Shown: positions 50,018 to 60,105, counted from the stretch's first letter. The stretch: DNA of 63,563 nucleotides from an uncultured Methylococcaceae bacterium (GCA_903945375.1 CAJAVP010000025.1:1-63563); one strand, 5' to 3'. Made by a program: numbers and translations. The notes: a model not told the origin generated them from the letters alone.

Positions 50018-51396
50018 GATTTTGCCTGCTCATTGCTGGGTTTTTGCCCATAAATTGAGTGATAAACGGGAATTTCTTCATGGGAGTGATTAATCACCAA
50101 ATTGGCTAGGTCGAATAAAGTTTGTCGTGTACCTCGATAACCCACCCAGGTTTTTTGATACCCGCCAATGATGTCGTATAACGGAAAACCTGCCCGTAAA
50201 ATAGGAACACTTAAGCGTTCTGCGGTATCAACAGCATGAGAGTTGCCAATTACTAATTGTGCTTTATTCGCTTTGCCAATTATTTCCATATCTTCTAAAT
50301 CTCCGATTTTAATGCAATCAATCGGCAAATCAACCAGCGTTGGCGTGTTGCATGAGGTCACAGCGGCAACAATTTCAGCCCCCATTTCGTGCAATAAATC
50401 GATGAACGCACCCAGTAAATCGGCATCAGCGGCGACAGCCACACGCAATTGCCCTAACATAAAATGTGTATCCAACATGGCATCTTGCAATTGTCGCCGT
50501 TGCCGTTCAATACGCTCAGGTACCGATTGACCACTGAGGGTGGCGAGAGTGGCTATCAAGTCATCAGTCGCTTTTAAACCGTAAACATGAGCAAAAACAT
50601 AACTGGGCACACCCGTTTTTTGCGCCAATAATTCAGCAGCTTTCGCCAAAGAATGCCCTATCACGACGGTTGCTAACGCATCACCTAAGGTCGCCATTTC
50701 AGAGATCGCCGTGCCACCAATCGTGACTGGACTGAAATCTTCGTCAGTTAAGCAGCCATCCAAAGAGTCCGATAAATCGGGCACAAACACGGGCCGAAGT
50801 TGAAACTGCTCAAAAATATCACGCAAAGCTTCTAAATCGCCGGGCGTAAGCAGGTAACTAACTAACACATTAACTTGCTTTCTGCGTCGGCCTGGTCGTG
50901 TCCCCGCCTCTTTAGCATCGGGAACAAGGCTACGTATAATCTCGGTCAAGGTTGCGGCATAACCGGTTTCAACACTACCGGTAAAGTCTGGTGTATTAAC
51001 AGCCACGACCGCCACATCAGCAAAGTCTGGATTTGCTTCCCGAAATTCACGTACATTGCGATGAACATCCGCGCCTTGGGTTTCCGACAAGCCCGTAGTC
51101 AAAATCGTAATGAGTGCAGGTCGGGATTTTTCAGCAATCGTTTTGATACCAACAATGACATTTTCATCCGCACCCAATACTGAGCTAGCTTGATCCATCG
51201 CCGTACTTTGTAACGGGATAGGCTCACGGAAATGACGCACAAAAAAAACCTTAGCAAACGCGGTGCAACCTTGTGAGCCGTGCAACATGGGCATTGCCCG
51301 ATTAAAACCCAACGTCGCCAATGAACCGCCAATGGGTTGACTGGCTTTTAACGGGTTGACTGATAGTGCTTTATTGCGTTTGAGTATGTCAGCCAT
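50008..51396 (-). CDS. nifN: Nitrogenase cofactor scaffold NifN
   Basis: Beta subunit of the NifEN scaffold on which the FeMo-cofactor precursor matures. 462 aa. N-terminal PLKASQPIGGSLATLGFNRA and the cluster-ligand segment MPMLHGSQGCTAFAKVFFVR mark NifN over NifK. The ATG overlaps the nifE stop (TAATG), so NifE and NifN are translationally coupled in a 1:1 ratio. Next gene is nifX. Confidence 0.95.
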   Translation of the reverse strand: MADILKRNKALSVNPLKASQPIGGSLATLGFNRAMPMLHGSQGCTAFAKVFFVRHFREPIPLQSTAMDQASSVLGADENVIVGIKTIAEKSRPALITILTTGLSETQGADVHRNVREFREANPDFADVAVVAVNTPDFTGSVETGYAATLTEIIRSLVPDAKEAGTRPGRRRKQVNVLVSYLLTPGDLEALRDIFEQFQLRPVFVPDLSDSLDGCLTDEDFSPVTIGGTAISEMATLGDALATVVIGHSLAKAAELLAQKTGVPSYVFAHVYGLKATDDLIATLATLSGQSVPERIERQRRQLQDAMLDTHFMLGQLRVAVAADADLLGAFIDLLHEMGAEIVAAVTSCNTPTLVDLPIDCIKIGDLEDMEIIGKANKAQLVIGNSHAVDTAERLSVPILRAGFPLYDIIGGYQKTWVGYRGTRQTLFDLANLVINHSHEEIPVYHSIYGQKPSNEQAKSCH

Positions 51397-52778
51397 TAAG
51401 CCGCCTCCTTAATTTTCCAAGGTGCCGGCGCACGGACGGCTTGCCAAACAGGGCTTTCGATAGTCAATGCCAATTGACGCACTAATTCCAACATGCCTTG
51501 ATAACCTTCGTAACCAAATTCACGCTCTTGATTGATATCCAAGAAAGGAATTTTGGCTTTCAATGCGGTGTACATATTGCGCCCACCCGCAATCAAAATA
51601 TCGGCGTTATAATCATGTACGACTTTAAGTAAGGCTTTGGGGCTACCGTCGCTAATCATCATCGTCTCTTCACCCATTAACTCGCGGATTCTGGCCTTGT
51701 CTTCTTCTGTTGACTTGTTTGTACCCGTAGCCACCACGACCATACCTAAATCCTGCAAGGCTGAAATAACAGACCAACTTTTAACCCCCCCAGTGAACAA
51801 CAACACACGTTTATCCTTCAAGCGGGCTTTCCAAGGCTCTAAGGCAAGTCTAATGCGTGATTCTTCACGGCTAATCAGCACTTCAGTGCGCCTCGTTAAA
51901 TCGTCGTCATTTAATGCGTTCGCAAAATCACGCAAAGCCTGACTGGTATCGGTAATGCCATAAAAACTGCCCTCAAACCACGGCGTACCGTATTGCTGCT
52001 GCAATTTACGTGCGACATTCACCATCGCTTTTGAACACACCATCATATTGACTTCGGCTTTGTGCATCGTCTGCACTTCACGAAACCGGGCATCACCGGA
52101 TAAAGTGCATAACACCCGCAAACCCAATTCATCCAACAACGGAAGGACATGCCAAAACTCGCCCGCAATGTTGTATTCACCCACCAGATTCACATCATGA
52201 ATTTTTATTGGACTATCAGCGGGTAGTGGATCGGGATCACGAGTACCAATGACATGTTTAACCATTGCATCTCCCGCTATTCGATTACCTAGGTTTTTAG
52301 TACCATAAAATCCAGCACAATCAATCGGCACGACGGGGACTCCCCAATGCTCTTGGGCCGATTGACAAACCGCGTTGATATCATCACCAATTAACGCAGG
52401 AACGCAGGTGTTATAAACAAATACCGCAGGCGGTGCATAGGTATCAATAGCTTGTTTAATGGCATGGAACAAACGTTTTTCGGCACGCCCCATAACAATA
52501 TCTTGCTCGGTCAAATCGGTCGTCATACCTATTCGATATAAATCAGCACCTGATGAGCGTGTGCCACGGTTATCCCAGGAACTACCCGCACAGGCAATAG
52601 GCCCGTGCACGATATGCGCTACATCAGCAATCGGCAATAACGCTATCTGCGCCCCATCGAACGCACAACCACCCGCCGCCGAACCGGGCTTAGGCTTAGC
52701 GCAACCGGACTTTTCTTTCTTGTTATGCTCGCAGGCTGGTTCGTCCAGTAACGCGGCAATATCTTTTGTCGATTTCAT
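51396..52778 (-). CDS. nifE: Nitrogenase cofactor scaffold NifE
   Basis: Alpha subunit of the NifEN scaffold. 460 aa from the ATG at 52776-52778, which gives [20 protein letters not shown] as in Azotobacter NifE. The open frame reaches a TTG at 52811, but that codon lies inside the -12 element of the promoter and cannot be the start. Ligand-region motifs are [38 protein letters not shown] and [13 protein letters not shown]. First gene of nifENX-DUF269-DUF683-fdxB and the genes beyond. Confidence 0.95.
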   Translation of the reverse strand: MKSTKDIAALLDEPACEHNKKEKSGCAKPKPGSAAGGCAFDGAQIALLPIADVAHIVHGPIACAGSSWDNRGTRSSGADLYRIGMTTDLTEQDIVMGRAEKRLFHAIKQAIDTYAPPAVFVYNTCVPALIGDDINAVCQSAQEHWGVPVVPIDCAGFYGTKNLGNRIAGDAMVKHVIGTRDPDPLPADSPIKIHDVNLVGEYNIAGEFWHVLPLLDELGLRVLCTLSGDARFREVQTMHKAEVNMMVCSKAMVNVARKLQQQYGTPWFEGSFYGITDTSQALRDFANALNDDDLTRRTEVLISREESRIRLALEPWKARLKDKRVLLFTGGVKSWSVISALQDLGMVVVATGTNKSTEEDKARIRELMGEETMMISDGSPKALLKVVHDYNADILIAGGRNMYTALKAKIPFLDINQEREFGYEGYQGMLELVRQLALTIESPVWQAVRAPAPWKIKEAA

Positions 52779-52810
52779 GGTATTGGCCTGATATTGTTTT
52801 ATCAGATACA

Positions 52811-52827
52811 AAGCAAACCATATGCCA
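52811..52827 (-). promoter_or_regulatory. Sigma-54 promoter of the nifENX operon
   Basis: Minus strand TGGCATATGGTTTGCTT has the invariant GG-N10-GC of -24/-12 promoters and fits the TGGCAC-N5-TTGC consensus at nearly every base. Transcription would begin about 12 bases on, near 52801, giving a leader of roughly 23 bases before the nifE ATG. RpoN dependence is expected for nif genes. Confidence 0.9.
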
Positions 52828-52871
52828 CTTTTTATGTAATTGAATTTAAATGATTAATACCAAATTCTCTT

Positions 52872-52887
52872 TGTAGGAAAGCCGACA
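52872..52887. promoter_or_regulatory. NifA upstream activator site
   Basis: TGT-AGGAAAGCCG-ACA is an exact TGT-N10-ACA match, the NifA binding consensus. It is centred about 79 bases upstream of the predicted start, within the range used by NifA. The 45 bases between it and the -24 element are AT-rich, as expected for looping or IHF, though I see no clean IHF consensus. Confidence 0.75.
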
Positions 52888-53037
52888 ATCGGAAGAAATT
52901 GTTGGATCTGCCGGAATGACGACTTAATCACAATAATTTTAGAGAGGGAGTAAATGTTCACGGTTTTCTCATAAAAAAATTATTGACAACTAGCATAATA
53001 TTGAAAAATTACCCGACAACCGTGATTGACACTCCAG

Positions 53038-53301
53038 TATAAAATCGAGCAAGTGGCTTGGGGCTATCAACTTAACACGGGACATTCACAAGGCTTAAGC
53101 TTTAACGATGTTCCGCTTTAGTTGGTAGTTCATAATGGTCGTAGGTTAACCGGAAGACGATTAAAAGCATTGACTGTGATTCATAACTATGGCATTAAAC
53201 GTGACGATGGAATCACAGCAGCCATGCGGTTGCTTGATGCCGAGCGCGCTGATCTATTTTCATGGCGGCTTGATAAGATGGGAAAACTACCATTGCCTTG
53301 A
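53038..53301 (+). pseudogene. Decayed transposase C-terminal remnant
   Basis: An 87-codon frame reads YKIEQVAWGYQLNTGHSQG, NDVPL, a TAG stop, then LVVHNGRRLTGRRLKALTVI, HNYGIKRDDGITAAMRLLDA and ...LFSWRLDKMGKLPLP, stop. The part RRLKALTVIHNYGIKRDDG-TTAA-like resembles the C-terminal ends of DUF6399-type transposases. There is no start codon and no N-terminal catalytic region, and one stop lies in frame. It sits between the nif activator site and the trypsin gene and marks an old insertion or rearrangement. Confidence 0.6.
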
Positions 53302-53404
53302 AAGAGCAGTGAACGGTTGACTTTTAACTCGTTGATGTTACTCGATGCCCCGTCTTAGTTGGCAGCCGATTTTTTACAATTATCAAATTCATTTGGAATT
53401 AATT

Positions 53405-54475
53405 ATGCGAATGCTTCTTCGAGTCGCTTTGAGTTTGCTCGGTTTGATGGCGTTGGTCACGATAGCACAAGCACAAGATAGTGAGCCGCGTATTGTGGGC
53501 GGGAAGGTTTCTTTGTCTGGACAATGGCCTTGGATGATGGCTTTGGTGTGGACTAATCCTAAAACCGGCAAGCCTTTCACTAATCCGTGGCTTGATCAGT
53601 TTTGTGGCGGCAGTTTAATAGATGCTTCTTGGGTTATAACAGCTGGACATTGTGTCGATGAGGAAACGCCTGCATCGTTCAGTGTGATAGCCCATTTACA
53701 TAATTTGCAAAAGGATTCTGGAGAAATTATTGCGGTCAAGCGCATCATTATTCATCCTAATTACAATAATACGACACTTAATCACGATATCGCTTTGGTG
53801 CAATTGCAAAAACCAGTGACTAATACACAGGTTTTACCATTACTTAACGGCAATCCGTTATTAAAGGGGGTCAATGCGACCATTATCGGTTGGGGGGCTC
53901 TATCTGAAGAGAACTTGAATAATGGCATTTACCCCAAGCGGTTACATGAAGCTCAGGTGCCTATTGTTACTAACGCCGCTTGTAAAAAATCTTATGGTAA
54001 TCATCAGATTGATGCTAATAAGCTATGTGCCGGTTTGGAATTGGGCGGCAAAGATGCCTGTGGTGGGGATAGCGGTGGACCTCTCATCGTTAAACAAAAT
54101 CAGAGCTGGGTTTTAGCGGGTATAACCAGCAATGGGACTGGTTGTGCTGAGCCGCTGTATTACGGTATTTACATGCGAGTCAGTAAATATCTTAATTTTA
54201 TCAAGGAAAATCAGAAGGCAAATTTTAAGATGGTCGCGGATGTCAATCAGGATCAGCAGATTGACGAGCATGATAAGTCGGCAAAAAAAGCGCAGTTACA
54301 CCAAGCCTTCGTCAATTGGACGCAGCACTGTTGGAAAAACCAAGCCATTTGTGCGGATGTTAATGCCGATGGTGTCTTCAATGTTGTGGATTATGCGTTA
54401 CAACGTCATCGCCTCAATAAAGAATTTAGGCGCTGGTTAAGCGTGTATTGGCAGCCTGAAGTAAGTCAAAAGTAG
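53405..54475 (+). CDS. Secreted trypsin-like serine protease with dockerin-like tail
   Basis: 356 aa from the ATG at 53405, which has GGA 8 bases upstream and begins a signal peptide (MRMLLRVALSLLGLMALV, cleaved after AQA). The mature protease starts near RIVGGKVSLSGQWPWMMAL. The catalytic triad is TAGHC (His), HDIALV (Asp) and GGDSGGPL (Ser); paired cysteines suggest disulfides. The C-terminal ~75 residues contain two Ca-loop repeats, VADVNQDQQIDEHD and ADVNADGVFNVVDYALQRH, as in type I dockerins. The frame is open 20 codons further upstream, but that part has no signal peptide character. It is next to the transposase remnant. Confidence 0.88.
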   Translation: MRMLLRVALSLLGLMALVTIAQAQDSEPRIVGGKVSLSGQWPWMMALVWTNPKTGKPFTNPWLDQFCGGSLIDASWVITAGHCVDEETPASFSVIAHLHNLQKDSGEIIAVKRIIIHPNYNNTTLNHDIALVQLQKPVTNTQVLPLLNGNPLLKGVNATIIGWGALSEENLNNGIYPKRLHEAQVPIVTNAACKKSYGNHQIDANKLCAGLELGGKDACGGDSGGPLIVKQNQSWVLAGITSNGTGCAEPLYYGIYMRVSKYLNFIKENQKANFKMVADVNQDQQIDEHDKSAKKAQLHQAFVNWTQHCWKNQAICADVNADGVFNVVDYALQRHRLNKEFRRWLSVYWQPEVSQK

Positions 54476-54516
54476 CCCCATTCTGTACTGAGAAGAGGGC
54501 ATCATATTTCTAAGGT

Positions 54517-56481
54517 CTAAAACTTAAAGTTACTGACCGTAGCGGATAACTGCTGAGTTTGCTCTTCTAGCGATTCAGCTGCAGCCGCTGCTTGTTCTAC
54601 TAAAGCAGCATTTTGTTGGGTCACATCATCCATTTGGGTAATCGCTTGGTTGACTTGCTGGATACCCGACATTTGCTCAATCGAGGCGGTGCTAATTTCA
54701 GACATTACTACCGTGACTTTTTCAATCGAACCTACGATTTCTTTCATGGTTTGTCCCGCATTGGCCACTAGTTTCGTGCCGTCTTGAACCTTGGCGACTG
54801 AATCTTGAATGAGATATTTGATTTCCCCCGCCGCAGTGGCGGCACGTTGAGCAAGATTACGTACTTCCACAGCGACCACGGCAAAGCCTTTGCCTTTTTC
54901 TCCTGCGCGTGCTGCCTCGACTGCAGCATTGAGCGATAAAATATTGGTTTGAAAAGCAATATCATCAATAACAGAGATGATGTCGCTGATTTTTAATGAG
55001 GATTTATTGATGTCATCCATTGTTGTGACCACTCTATCGACGACATTCACTCCTTTGGCGGCAATCTCCGAGGCATCAATCGCCAATTGACTGGCTTGTT
55101 GTGCATTGCGGCTATTTTTTTGTACTGTCGCAGTCAGTTCGCTCATACTGCTTGCGGTTATTTCTAAACTAGCCGCTTGTTTTTCAGTTCGATGAGAAAG
55201 ATCATTATTGCCGATGGCTATTTCTCGGGCGGCAACACTGATAATATCGGTAGTTACTTTAATCTCGCCAACCAGCGTTTTGAGATTTTCGACGGTCGTA
55301 TTAATGCCATCTTTGGTTTGACCGAATAGTCCTGGATAGTCTCTGTTGATACTTTCGGTTAATTCGCCCAGTGCCATCGCATCGGCAACGCGCAAAATAT
55401 CACGCAAACCTGTTTCTGTTAGGGTTGTTAGTTGATTTAGCAGGTCTGCCAAGGTGCGGGTGTAGCCTTTTTTGTCAGTCATATTAATTTTTAGGCTGAA
55501 GTCGCCTTGATTTGCAGCGGCATTAGCTATGGTTTGAATTTCCCCCATTACTTTGGCCAGCGAATCCACGGTATTGTTGACGCCTATTTTGGTCAAACCA
55601 AAAACTCCCGGGTAATTTTTAGTGATTTTCTGACTTAAATCACCCGCCGCCAAGGCATTTGTGACCCGCATGACATCATTTAAGCCTACCTCGGTGGTTT
55701 CAAGTAACTGATTGAGCATTGCGCTGAGGTTTTTTCCAAAGCCTTGCTTATTGGCTAAGTCAATTTTTTTACTAAAATCGCCGTGATCGGCGATATCGAC
55801 AACGGTTTCTATTTCTTCTAATAAACCAGCTAGGCTATCTTGCATGATTTTCATCGAATGTAACATGCCGTGAGCGCTATCAGTGGCAAATGATTCCATG
55901 TCATTTTTTAAATCACCCTCGGCAATGCGTTCAGCCAGTATGCCTACGGTCGCTGATTCAATGGCAGTTTTCCTTAACTGAATGGCTAAAAATACGAGAA
56001 CAACGGATTCAAAAACCACATAAGCGGCATGTAACAGTACAATGCCTAAGTTTGCCCCGGTACGGAATACCCAAACACCCAGTTGCGCCGCTTGTAAGTA
56101 ATTACAGGCTAAATGATGAACAGCAACCAATGCGGCGGCAAATACGATAGGTCGCCAATCACGATAAGCTAATAAAAACGCTAAGGCGACAAAGACCCCA
56201 AAGTGCATTTCAATCATGCCGTGCGTGATTTGAATCTGTGCGGCTATTTGTATGACAAACGAGCTGGCCATAAAAAACCTTGTCATCAGTGTTCCAGGCA
56301 TAGCACGCCAAACGAGTAATGGGATAATGAGAGCAGGCAACCCTATTAACAAACCAAAATTCAAATTTTCATAGACTAAACCGGTAATTATCGTCTCTAA
56401 AAACAGCAGACCAGCAACCGATGCCATAACGCGGTCTACTTGGGTGCGGATGGGTTTTAATAACTCTTCATGGTCAATCAT
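54517..56481 (-). CDS. Methyl-accepting chemotaxis protein with tandem HAMP-like repeats
   Basis: 654 aa. Six hydrophobic segments in residues 20-170 (no large periplasmic domain) suggest sensing in or near the membrane. A linker holds two ~83-residue repeats, residues ~234-316 (GDFSKKIDL...[17 protein letters not shown]) and ~326-407 (GDFSLKINM...[17 protein letters not shown]). The signalling domain has the hairpin tip [20 protein letters not shown] followed by [20 protein letters not shown]. Signals go to CheA/CheW or a similar array, with no che genes nearby. A small membrane-protein gene lies 15 bases upstream. Confidence 0.93.
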   Translation of the reverse strand: MIDHEELLKPIRTQVDRVMASVAGLLFLETIITGLVYENLNFGLLIGLPALIIPLLVWRAMPGTLMTRFFMASSFVIQIAAQIQITHGMIEMHFGVFVALAFLLAYRDWRPIVFAAALVAVHHLACNYLQAAQLGVWVFRTGANLGIVLLHAAYVVFESVVLVFLAIQLRKTAIESATVGILAERIAEGDLKNDMESFATDSAHGMLHSMKIMQDSLAGLLEEIETVVDIADHGDFSKKIDLANKQGFGKNLSAMLNQLLETTEVGLNDVMRVTNALAAGDLSQKITKNYPGVFGLTKIGVNNTVDSLAKVMGEIQTIANAAANQGDFSLKINMTDKKGYTRTLADLLNQLTTLTETGLRDILRVADAMALGELTESINRDYPGLFGQTKDGINTTVENLKTLVGEIKVTTDIISVAAREIAIGNNDLSHRTEKQAASLEITASSMSELTATVQKNSRNAQQASQLAIDASEIAAKGVNVVDRVVTTMDDINKSSLKISDIISVIDDIAFQTNILSLNAAVEAARAGEKGKGFAVVAVEVRNLAQRAATAAGEIKYLIQDSVAKVQDGTKLVANAGQTMKEIVGSIEKVTVVMSEISTASIEQMSGIQQVNQAITQMDDVTQQNAALVEQAAAAAESLEEQTQQLSATVSNFKF

Positions 56482-56496
56482 AAAACTTCCTTCTAT

Positions 56497-56670
56497 TTAG
56501 TCATGAATATGGGTGGAACACTGAAAACTCACGGGGGCATCTAAGATAAACCCACCTAAAACATAGCTGCTATACCCTAGCCAAGTCACTAGCAGCACGG
56601 TTGCCCATTGCGCTTGACGACTGCTGTTTTGTAAACACCACAGTTTTTCTTTCCGGTTTAAAAATTGCAT
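56497..56670 (-). CDS. Small single-pass membrane protein upstream of the chemoreceptor
   Basis: 57 aa from the ATG at 56668-56670, selected by AGGA 8 bases upstream; the frame is open nine codons further. It begins MQFLNRKEKLWCLQNSSRQA, then a hydrophobic stretch WATVLLVTWLGYSSYVLGGF that can span the membrane, and a short tail with a Cys and His residues. It ends 15 bases before the chemoreceptor start, so the two are probably one transcript. Not a recognised family. Confidence 0.55.
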   Translation of the reverse strand: MQFLNRKEKLWCLQNSSRQAQWATVLLVTWLGYSSYVLGGFILDAPVSFQCSTHIHD

Positions 56671-57078
56671 TTTATTTCCTAGGTGGTGATGAATCATCTC
56701 AAGATGTTGGCTTGATTGAAGTCTAGTTTTAAAAGTATGTGGTTTAAATTAAGACCTAACACGGTTGTTAGCCATAAGAATTCTCTTTTCCTTACTTTAT
56801 TATACGGCTGGTATGTTACGGTATCTTGAATTTCCGACATTCTTTATATTTTTGATATTGTGCGGTGATTTTTTTGCTGTTGCTGATTATTATACTTCGT
56901 AAGTCTATGGATTGCCTTATGAATAGAGATGTTTTAGCTCGCTCTTCCAGAAATCACGGATGGCAAAGAGGCTAAGCACATCCCTGAGCTTTGGATTTTG
57001 GTAATCCATGCCGAGACGCTCGTCTTAACTAGGTCATCACGATGAGTAAAGTTTGCTCCGTGGTGCTAGTAATAAATA
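56671..57078. other. Intergenic region upstream of the chemoreceptor operon
   Basis: About 400 bases between the small membrane protein and the uracil-DNA glycosylase gene. It should hold the chemoreceptor promoter. A 33-codon plus-strand stretch near 56943-57044 is open but lacks a start and a recognised match. No RNA gene, repeat or terminator is clear. Confidence 0.45.
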
Positions 57079-57726
57079 TCAGCTACCGATTAAAAGTCTG
57101 CTGACCGATTCAAAAACCGCGTGAAACATTGGTTTGGTGAGGCGCTTAGTTTGAATATTATAACGGCTAGTATGGTAAGAATCGACTAAATGGCGTGAGC
57201 CAGGTAGGTCGTGTTGGGCATTATGTTGAAATTTTGCAGCGCTGCTTTTCAGTTGATAAGCTTTTAGTACCGCTTGATGGGCGATCGTGCCCAGCGCCAC
57301 AATGACAGCTTGTTCTGGTAAGGCGTTCAGTTCAGCAGACAAATAGGTATTACACAGCGTAATTTCTGAGGGCAAAGGTTTGTTTTGTGGCGGCAGACAT
57401 TTAACCGCGTTGGTAATGCGACAACCTGTCAGCACTAAGCCATCGGCTAAATGTTCGGAGTTTGGGCAATTACTAAAGCCAAATTCATATAACGTCTCGT
57501 ACAGCAATAAGCCGGCATAATCACCAGTAAAAGGACGCCCACTAGCATTGGCACCATGCATTCCAGGGGCTAAGCCGACAATCAATAAGTTGGCATCTGG
57601 ATCACCAAATGGTGCAACAGGGCGAGCGTGATAAGTCGGATATTGTTGTTTGACGGAACGCAAAAAATCATCCAGTCGTTTACACTGCTGACAGTCTTGG
57701 TCAAAAATTGGGTTTGCTTTCATCAT
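57079..57726 (-). CDS. Uracil-DNA glycosylase, family 5-like
   Basis: Removes uracil and possibly other deaminated bases from DNA. 215 aa. Motif A reads GLAPGMHGANASGRPFTGDY, the family 5 (UDGb) form without the catalytic Asp of other families. Motif B reads DSYHTSRYNIQTKRLT. Cysteines in CQQC, TGCRIT and CLPP are in positions for a [4Fe-4S] cluster as in families 4 and 5. Divergent from the adenylate cyclase gene. Class assignment relies on motif A. Confidence 0.85.
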   Translation of the reverse strand: MMKANPIFDQDCQQCKRLDDFLRSVKQQYPTYHARPVAPFGDPDANLLIVGLAPGMHGANASGRPFTGDYAGLLLYETLYEFGFSNCPNSEHLADGLVLTGCRITNAVKCLPPQNKPLPSEITLCNTYLSAELNALPEQAVIVALGTIAHQAVLKAYQLKSSAAKFQHNAQHDLPGSRHLVDSYHTSRYNIQTKRLTKPMFHAVFESVSRLLIGS

Positions 57727-57858
57727 GATGGGTTGTCTCGCGCTAAGCTAATACTGCTTTGGGTGCGTATTATGCGTTAAACTGCTTGAAAACCGTCATC
57801 GTTTTATTTGTTATCCAAAGGCATATGGGTCAATTTACTGAGTCACGGGGAATGATAG

Positions 57859-60093
57859 ATGTATTTGCATATTAAATGGTTAAAAACCAATCGATTATTG
57901 GCTTGCCTAGGCCTCACCTTATTGTTTATGTTACATACGGCAGGATGGTTACAGATACCAACCATGCAGCGTATGGAAGATATTTTCTATGACTTGCGCT
58001 TACGTCTTACGGTGGTCAATACCCTAGATCCACGCATTGTCATCGTAGATATTAACGAAGAAAGCTTGGCTCAAGAGGGGCGGTGGCCTTGGAGTCGCGA
58101 CAAAATGGCCTATTTGGTGGATATGCTGTTTGATTATTACGGGATTAAATTGCTGGGTTTTGACGTTGTGTTTGCTGAACCGGATACCAGCTCCGGCGTG
58201 GCTTTGCTCGATAAATTGGCGACTGGATCGTTGCAAGGTGACAGTCTTTATTTATCAGAATTAGCGAAGTTACGTCCACAGTTGTCGTATGACGCGTTAT
58301 TTGCCAAAAGCCTACAAAATCGACCGACGGTTTTGGGCTATTTTAGTAGTCATATTGATGAAAAAATAAAACAAATTGGGCAATTGCCCGTCCCTGTAAC
58401 TCATGCCAAGGATTCGCCTTTTAGTGAGTTTTTATTTCATGCAAAAAGTTACACCGCTAATTTGCCCATTCTGCAATCGGCTGCGTTATCTGGGGGTTTT
58501 TTTAATAATCCTAATGTTGATCAAGATGGTATTTATCGACGTTTGCCTTTACTCATCCAATATCAAGATCATTTTTACCAAGCCCTATCGTTGGCGTTAT
58601 TTCGAGCATTATTAGGCATGCCCGAGGTCAGTTTTGTGACGAGTGAGGACTATGCACTGACTAAAGCAGATAGCCGGCTGGAAGGTTTGCGGGTGGAAGG
58701 ATTTACGATTCCGGTAGATGCGGGGGCGGCTATTTTAGTCCCTTTTCGAGGCAAACAAGGCAGCTTTGAGTATATCTCTGCCTCTAGTGTATTAAATGGC
58801 ACAGCCGATGTGGACTCACTGAAAGACAAAATCGTGATTGTAGGGACAACGGCGGCGGGCTTATTGGATTCACGCGCTACGCCCGTACAAAGTTTATATC
58901 CCGGTGTGGAAGTTCATGCAAATGTACTCAGTGCGTTGTTGGATCAGACCTTAAAGTCCAGACCCAATTATATTATGGCAGCTGAAATTGCCGAATTATT
59001 GCTTATTGGTTTAGTGGCGATTGTTATTTTTCCTAATGTTTCTATTTTAGTGTCCGCAATGATTTTTGGTTTATTACTGAGCGCGACGATTGCCGGTAAT
59101 TTTTATTGTTGGACGGTATTAAACATTGATACGAAATTAGCGACTCCCGTTTTCCTATTTTGTTTACTGTATGGGATACAAATTTTCTTCGGATTTTTCC
59201 TTGAGAGTCGTCGTAAAAAACAATTAGGTGATATTTTTGGACAATATATTCCCCCCGAATTAGTTACGCAAATGAGCCAATCCGATGAGGCATTTTCATT
59301 GGCAGGTGAAAGCCGCGAAATGACAGTGTTTTTTTCAGATGTACGTGGTTTTACGACACTATCAGAAACGATGGCACCGCAAGAGTTGTGTGAGCTGATA
59401 AATGCGATTTTCACTCCCACTACTCGTATTATTCATGATCACCAAGGCACCATCGATAAGTATATTGGCGATGCGATTATGGCGTTTTGGGGAGCGCCCA
59501 TGCACGATACCCTACATGCTAGTCATGCGGTGCAAGCCGCTTTGTCTATTATTCAGATGTTAGACACCATGCAAGATCAATTGAAAGCCAAAAATTGGCC
59601 GATGATTGATATGGGTATCGGGATTAATACCGGCGTTATGAATGTCGGTAACATGGGCTCGGAGTTTCGCATGGCGTATACCGTGATGGGCGATGCGGTT
59701 AATTTGGGCTCGCGATTAGAAGGTTTAACCAAGCAATACGGCGTTAAGTTCATTGTCAGTGAAACAACTCAGCAAGCAGCAGCAGATTTTGCTTATCGGG
59801 AATTAGATCGGGTGCGGGTAAAGGGTAAGCTTAAACCCATTACGATTTACGAGCCGTTGGGAAAAATAACTGAAATAAGCGAGCAGCAGCGCGTCGATTT
59901 GCAACAACTGACGGAAGCGTTGTGTGCATTTCGTCAGCAACATTGGGATAACGCCAACACCATTTTTGCTCAACTCGCTCAGCGTCAGCCTCATGACAAG
60001 CTTTACGCATTATATCTTGAGCGAATTGCAATTTATCGGCAAAATCCGCCAAAATCCGATTGGGATGGCGTGTTTACCCATACCAGTAAATAA
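57859..60093 (+). CDS. CHASE2-domain class III adenylate/guanylate cyclase
   Basis: 744 aa. A short N-terminal membrane helix is followed by a CHASE2 extracytoplasmic domain (residues ~40-350, DPRIVIVDINEESLAQEGRW), three membrane helices near residues 370-455, and a catalytic domain at ~480-660. Metal and catalytic residues are seen in FFSDVRGFTTLSE, KYIGDAIMAFWGAP and TVMGDAVNLGSRLEG. A helical TPR-like tail ends the protein. It should make cAMP in response to a periplasmic signal; substrate choice is not settled by these motifs. Confidence 0.92.
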   Translation: MYLHIKWLKTNRLLACLGLTLLFMLHTAGWLQIPTMQRMEDIFYDLRLRLTVVNTLDPRIVIVDINEESLAQEGRWPWSRDKMAYLVDMLFDYYGIKLLGFDVVFAEPDTSSGVALLDKLATGSLQGDSLYLSELAKLRPQLSYDALFAKSLQNRPTVLGYFSSHIDEKIKQIGQLPVPVTHAKDSPFSEFLFHAKSYTANLPILQSAALSGGFFNNPNVDQDGIYRRLPLLIQYQDHFYQALSLALFRALLGMPEVSFVTSEDYALTKADSRLEGLRVEGFTIPVDAGAAILVPFRGKQGSFEYISASSVLNGTADVDSLKDKIVIVGTTAAGLLDSRATPVQSLYPGVEVHANVLSALLDQTLKSRPNYIMAAEIAELLLIGLVAIVIFPNVSILVSAMIFGLLLSATIAGNFYCWTVLNIDTKLATPVFLFCLLYGIQIFFGFFLESRRKKQLGDIFGQYIPPELVTQMSQSDEAFSLAGESREMTVFFSDVRGFTTLSETMAPQELCELINAIFTPTTRIIHDHQGTIDKYIGDAIMAFWGAPMHDTLHASHAVQAALSIIQMLDTMQDQLKAKNWPMIDMGIGINTGVMNVGNMGSEFRMAYTVMGDAVNLGSRLEGLTKQYGVKFIVSETTQQAAADFAYRELDRVRVKGKLKPITIYEPLGKITEISEQQRVDLQQLTEALCAFRQQHWDNANTIFAQLAQRQPHDKLYALYLERIAIYRQNPPKSDWDGVFTHTSK

Positions 60094-60105
60094 TCCAATA
60101 ATGTC

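Noticed and set aside
52778-52811. TTG start for nifE at 52811
   Set aside because: It lies within the -12 element of the sigma-54 promoter, upstream of the expected transcription start.
56943-57044. Plus-strand open stretch with DGKEAKHIPEL
   Set aside because: Faintly like the start of superoxide reductases, but only ~33 codons with no start codon or cysteine ligands; probably chance.
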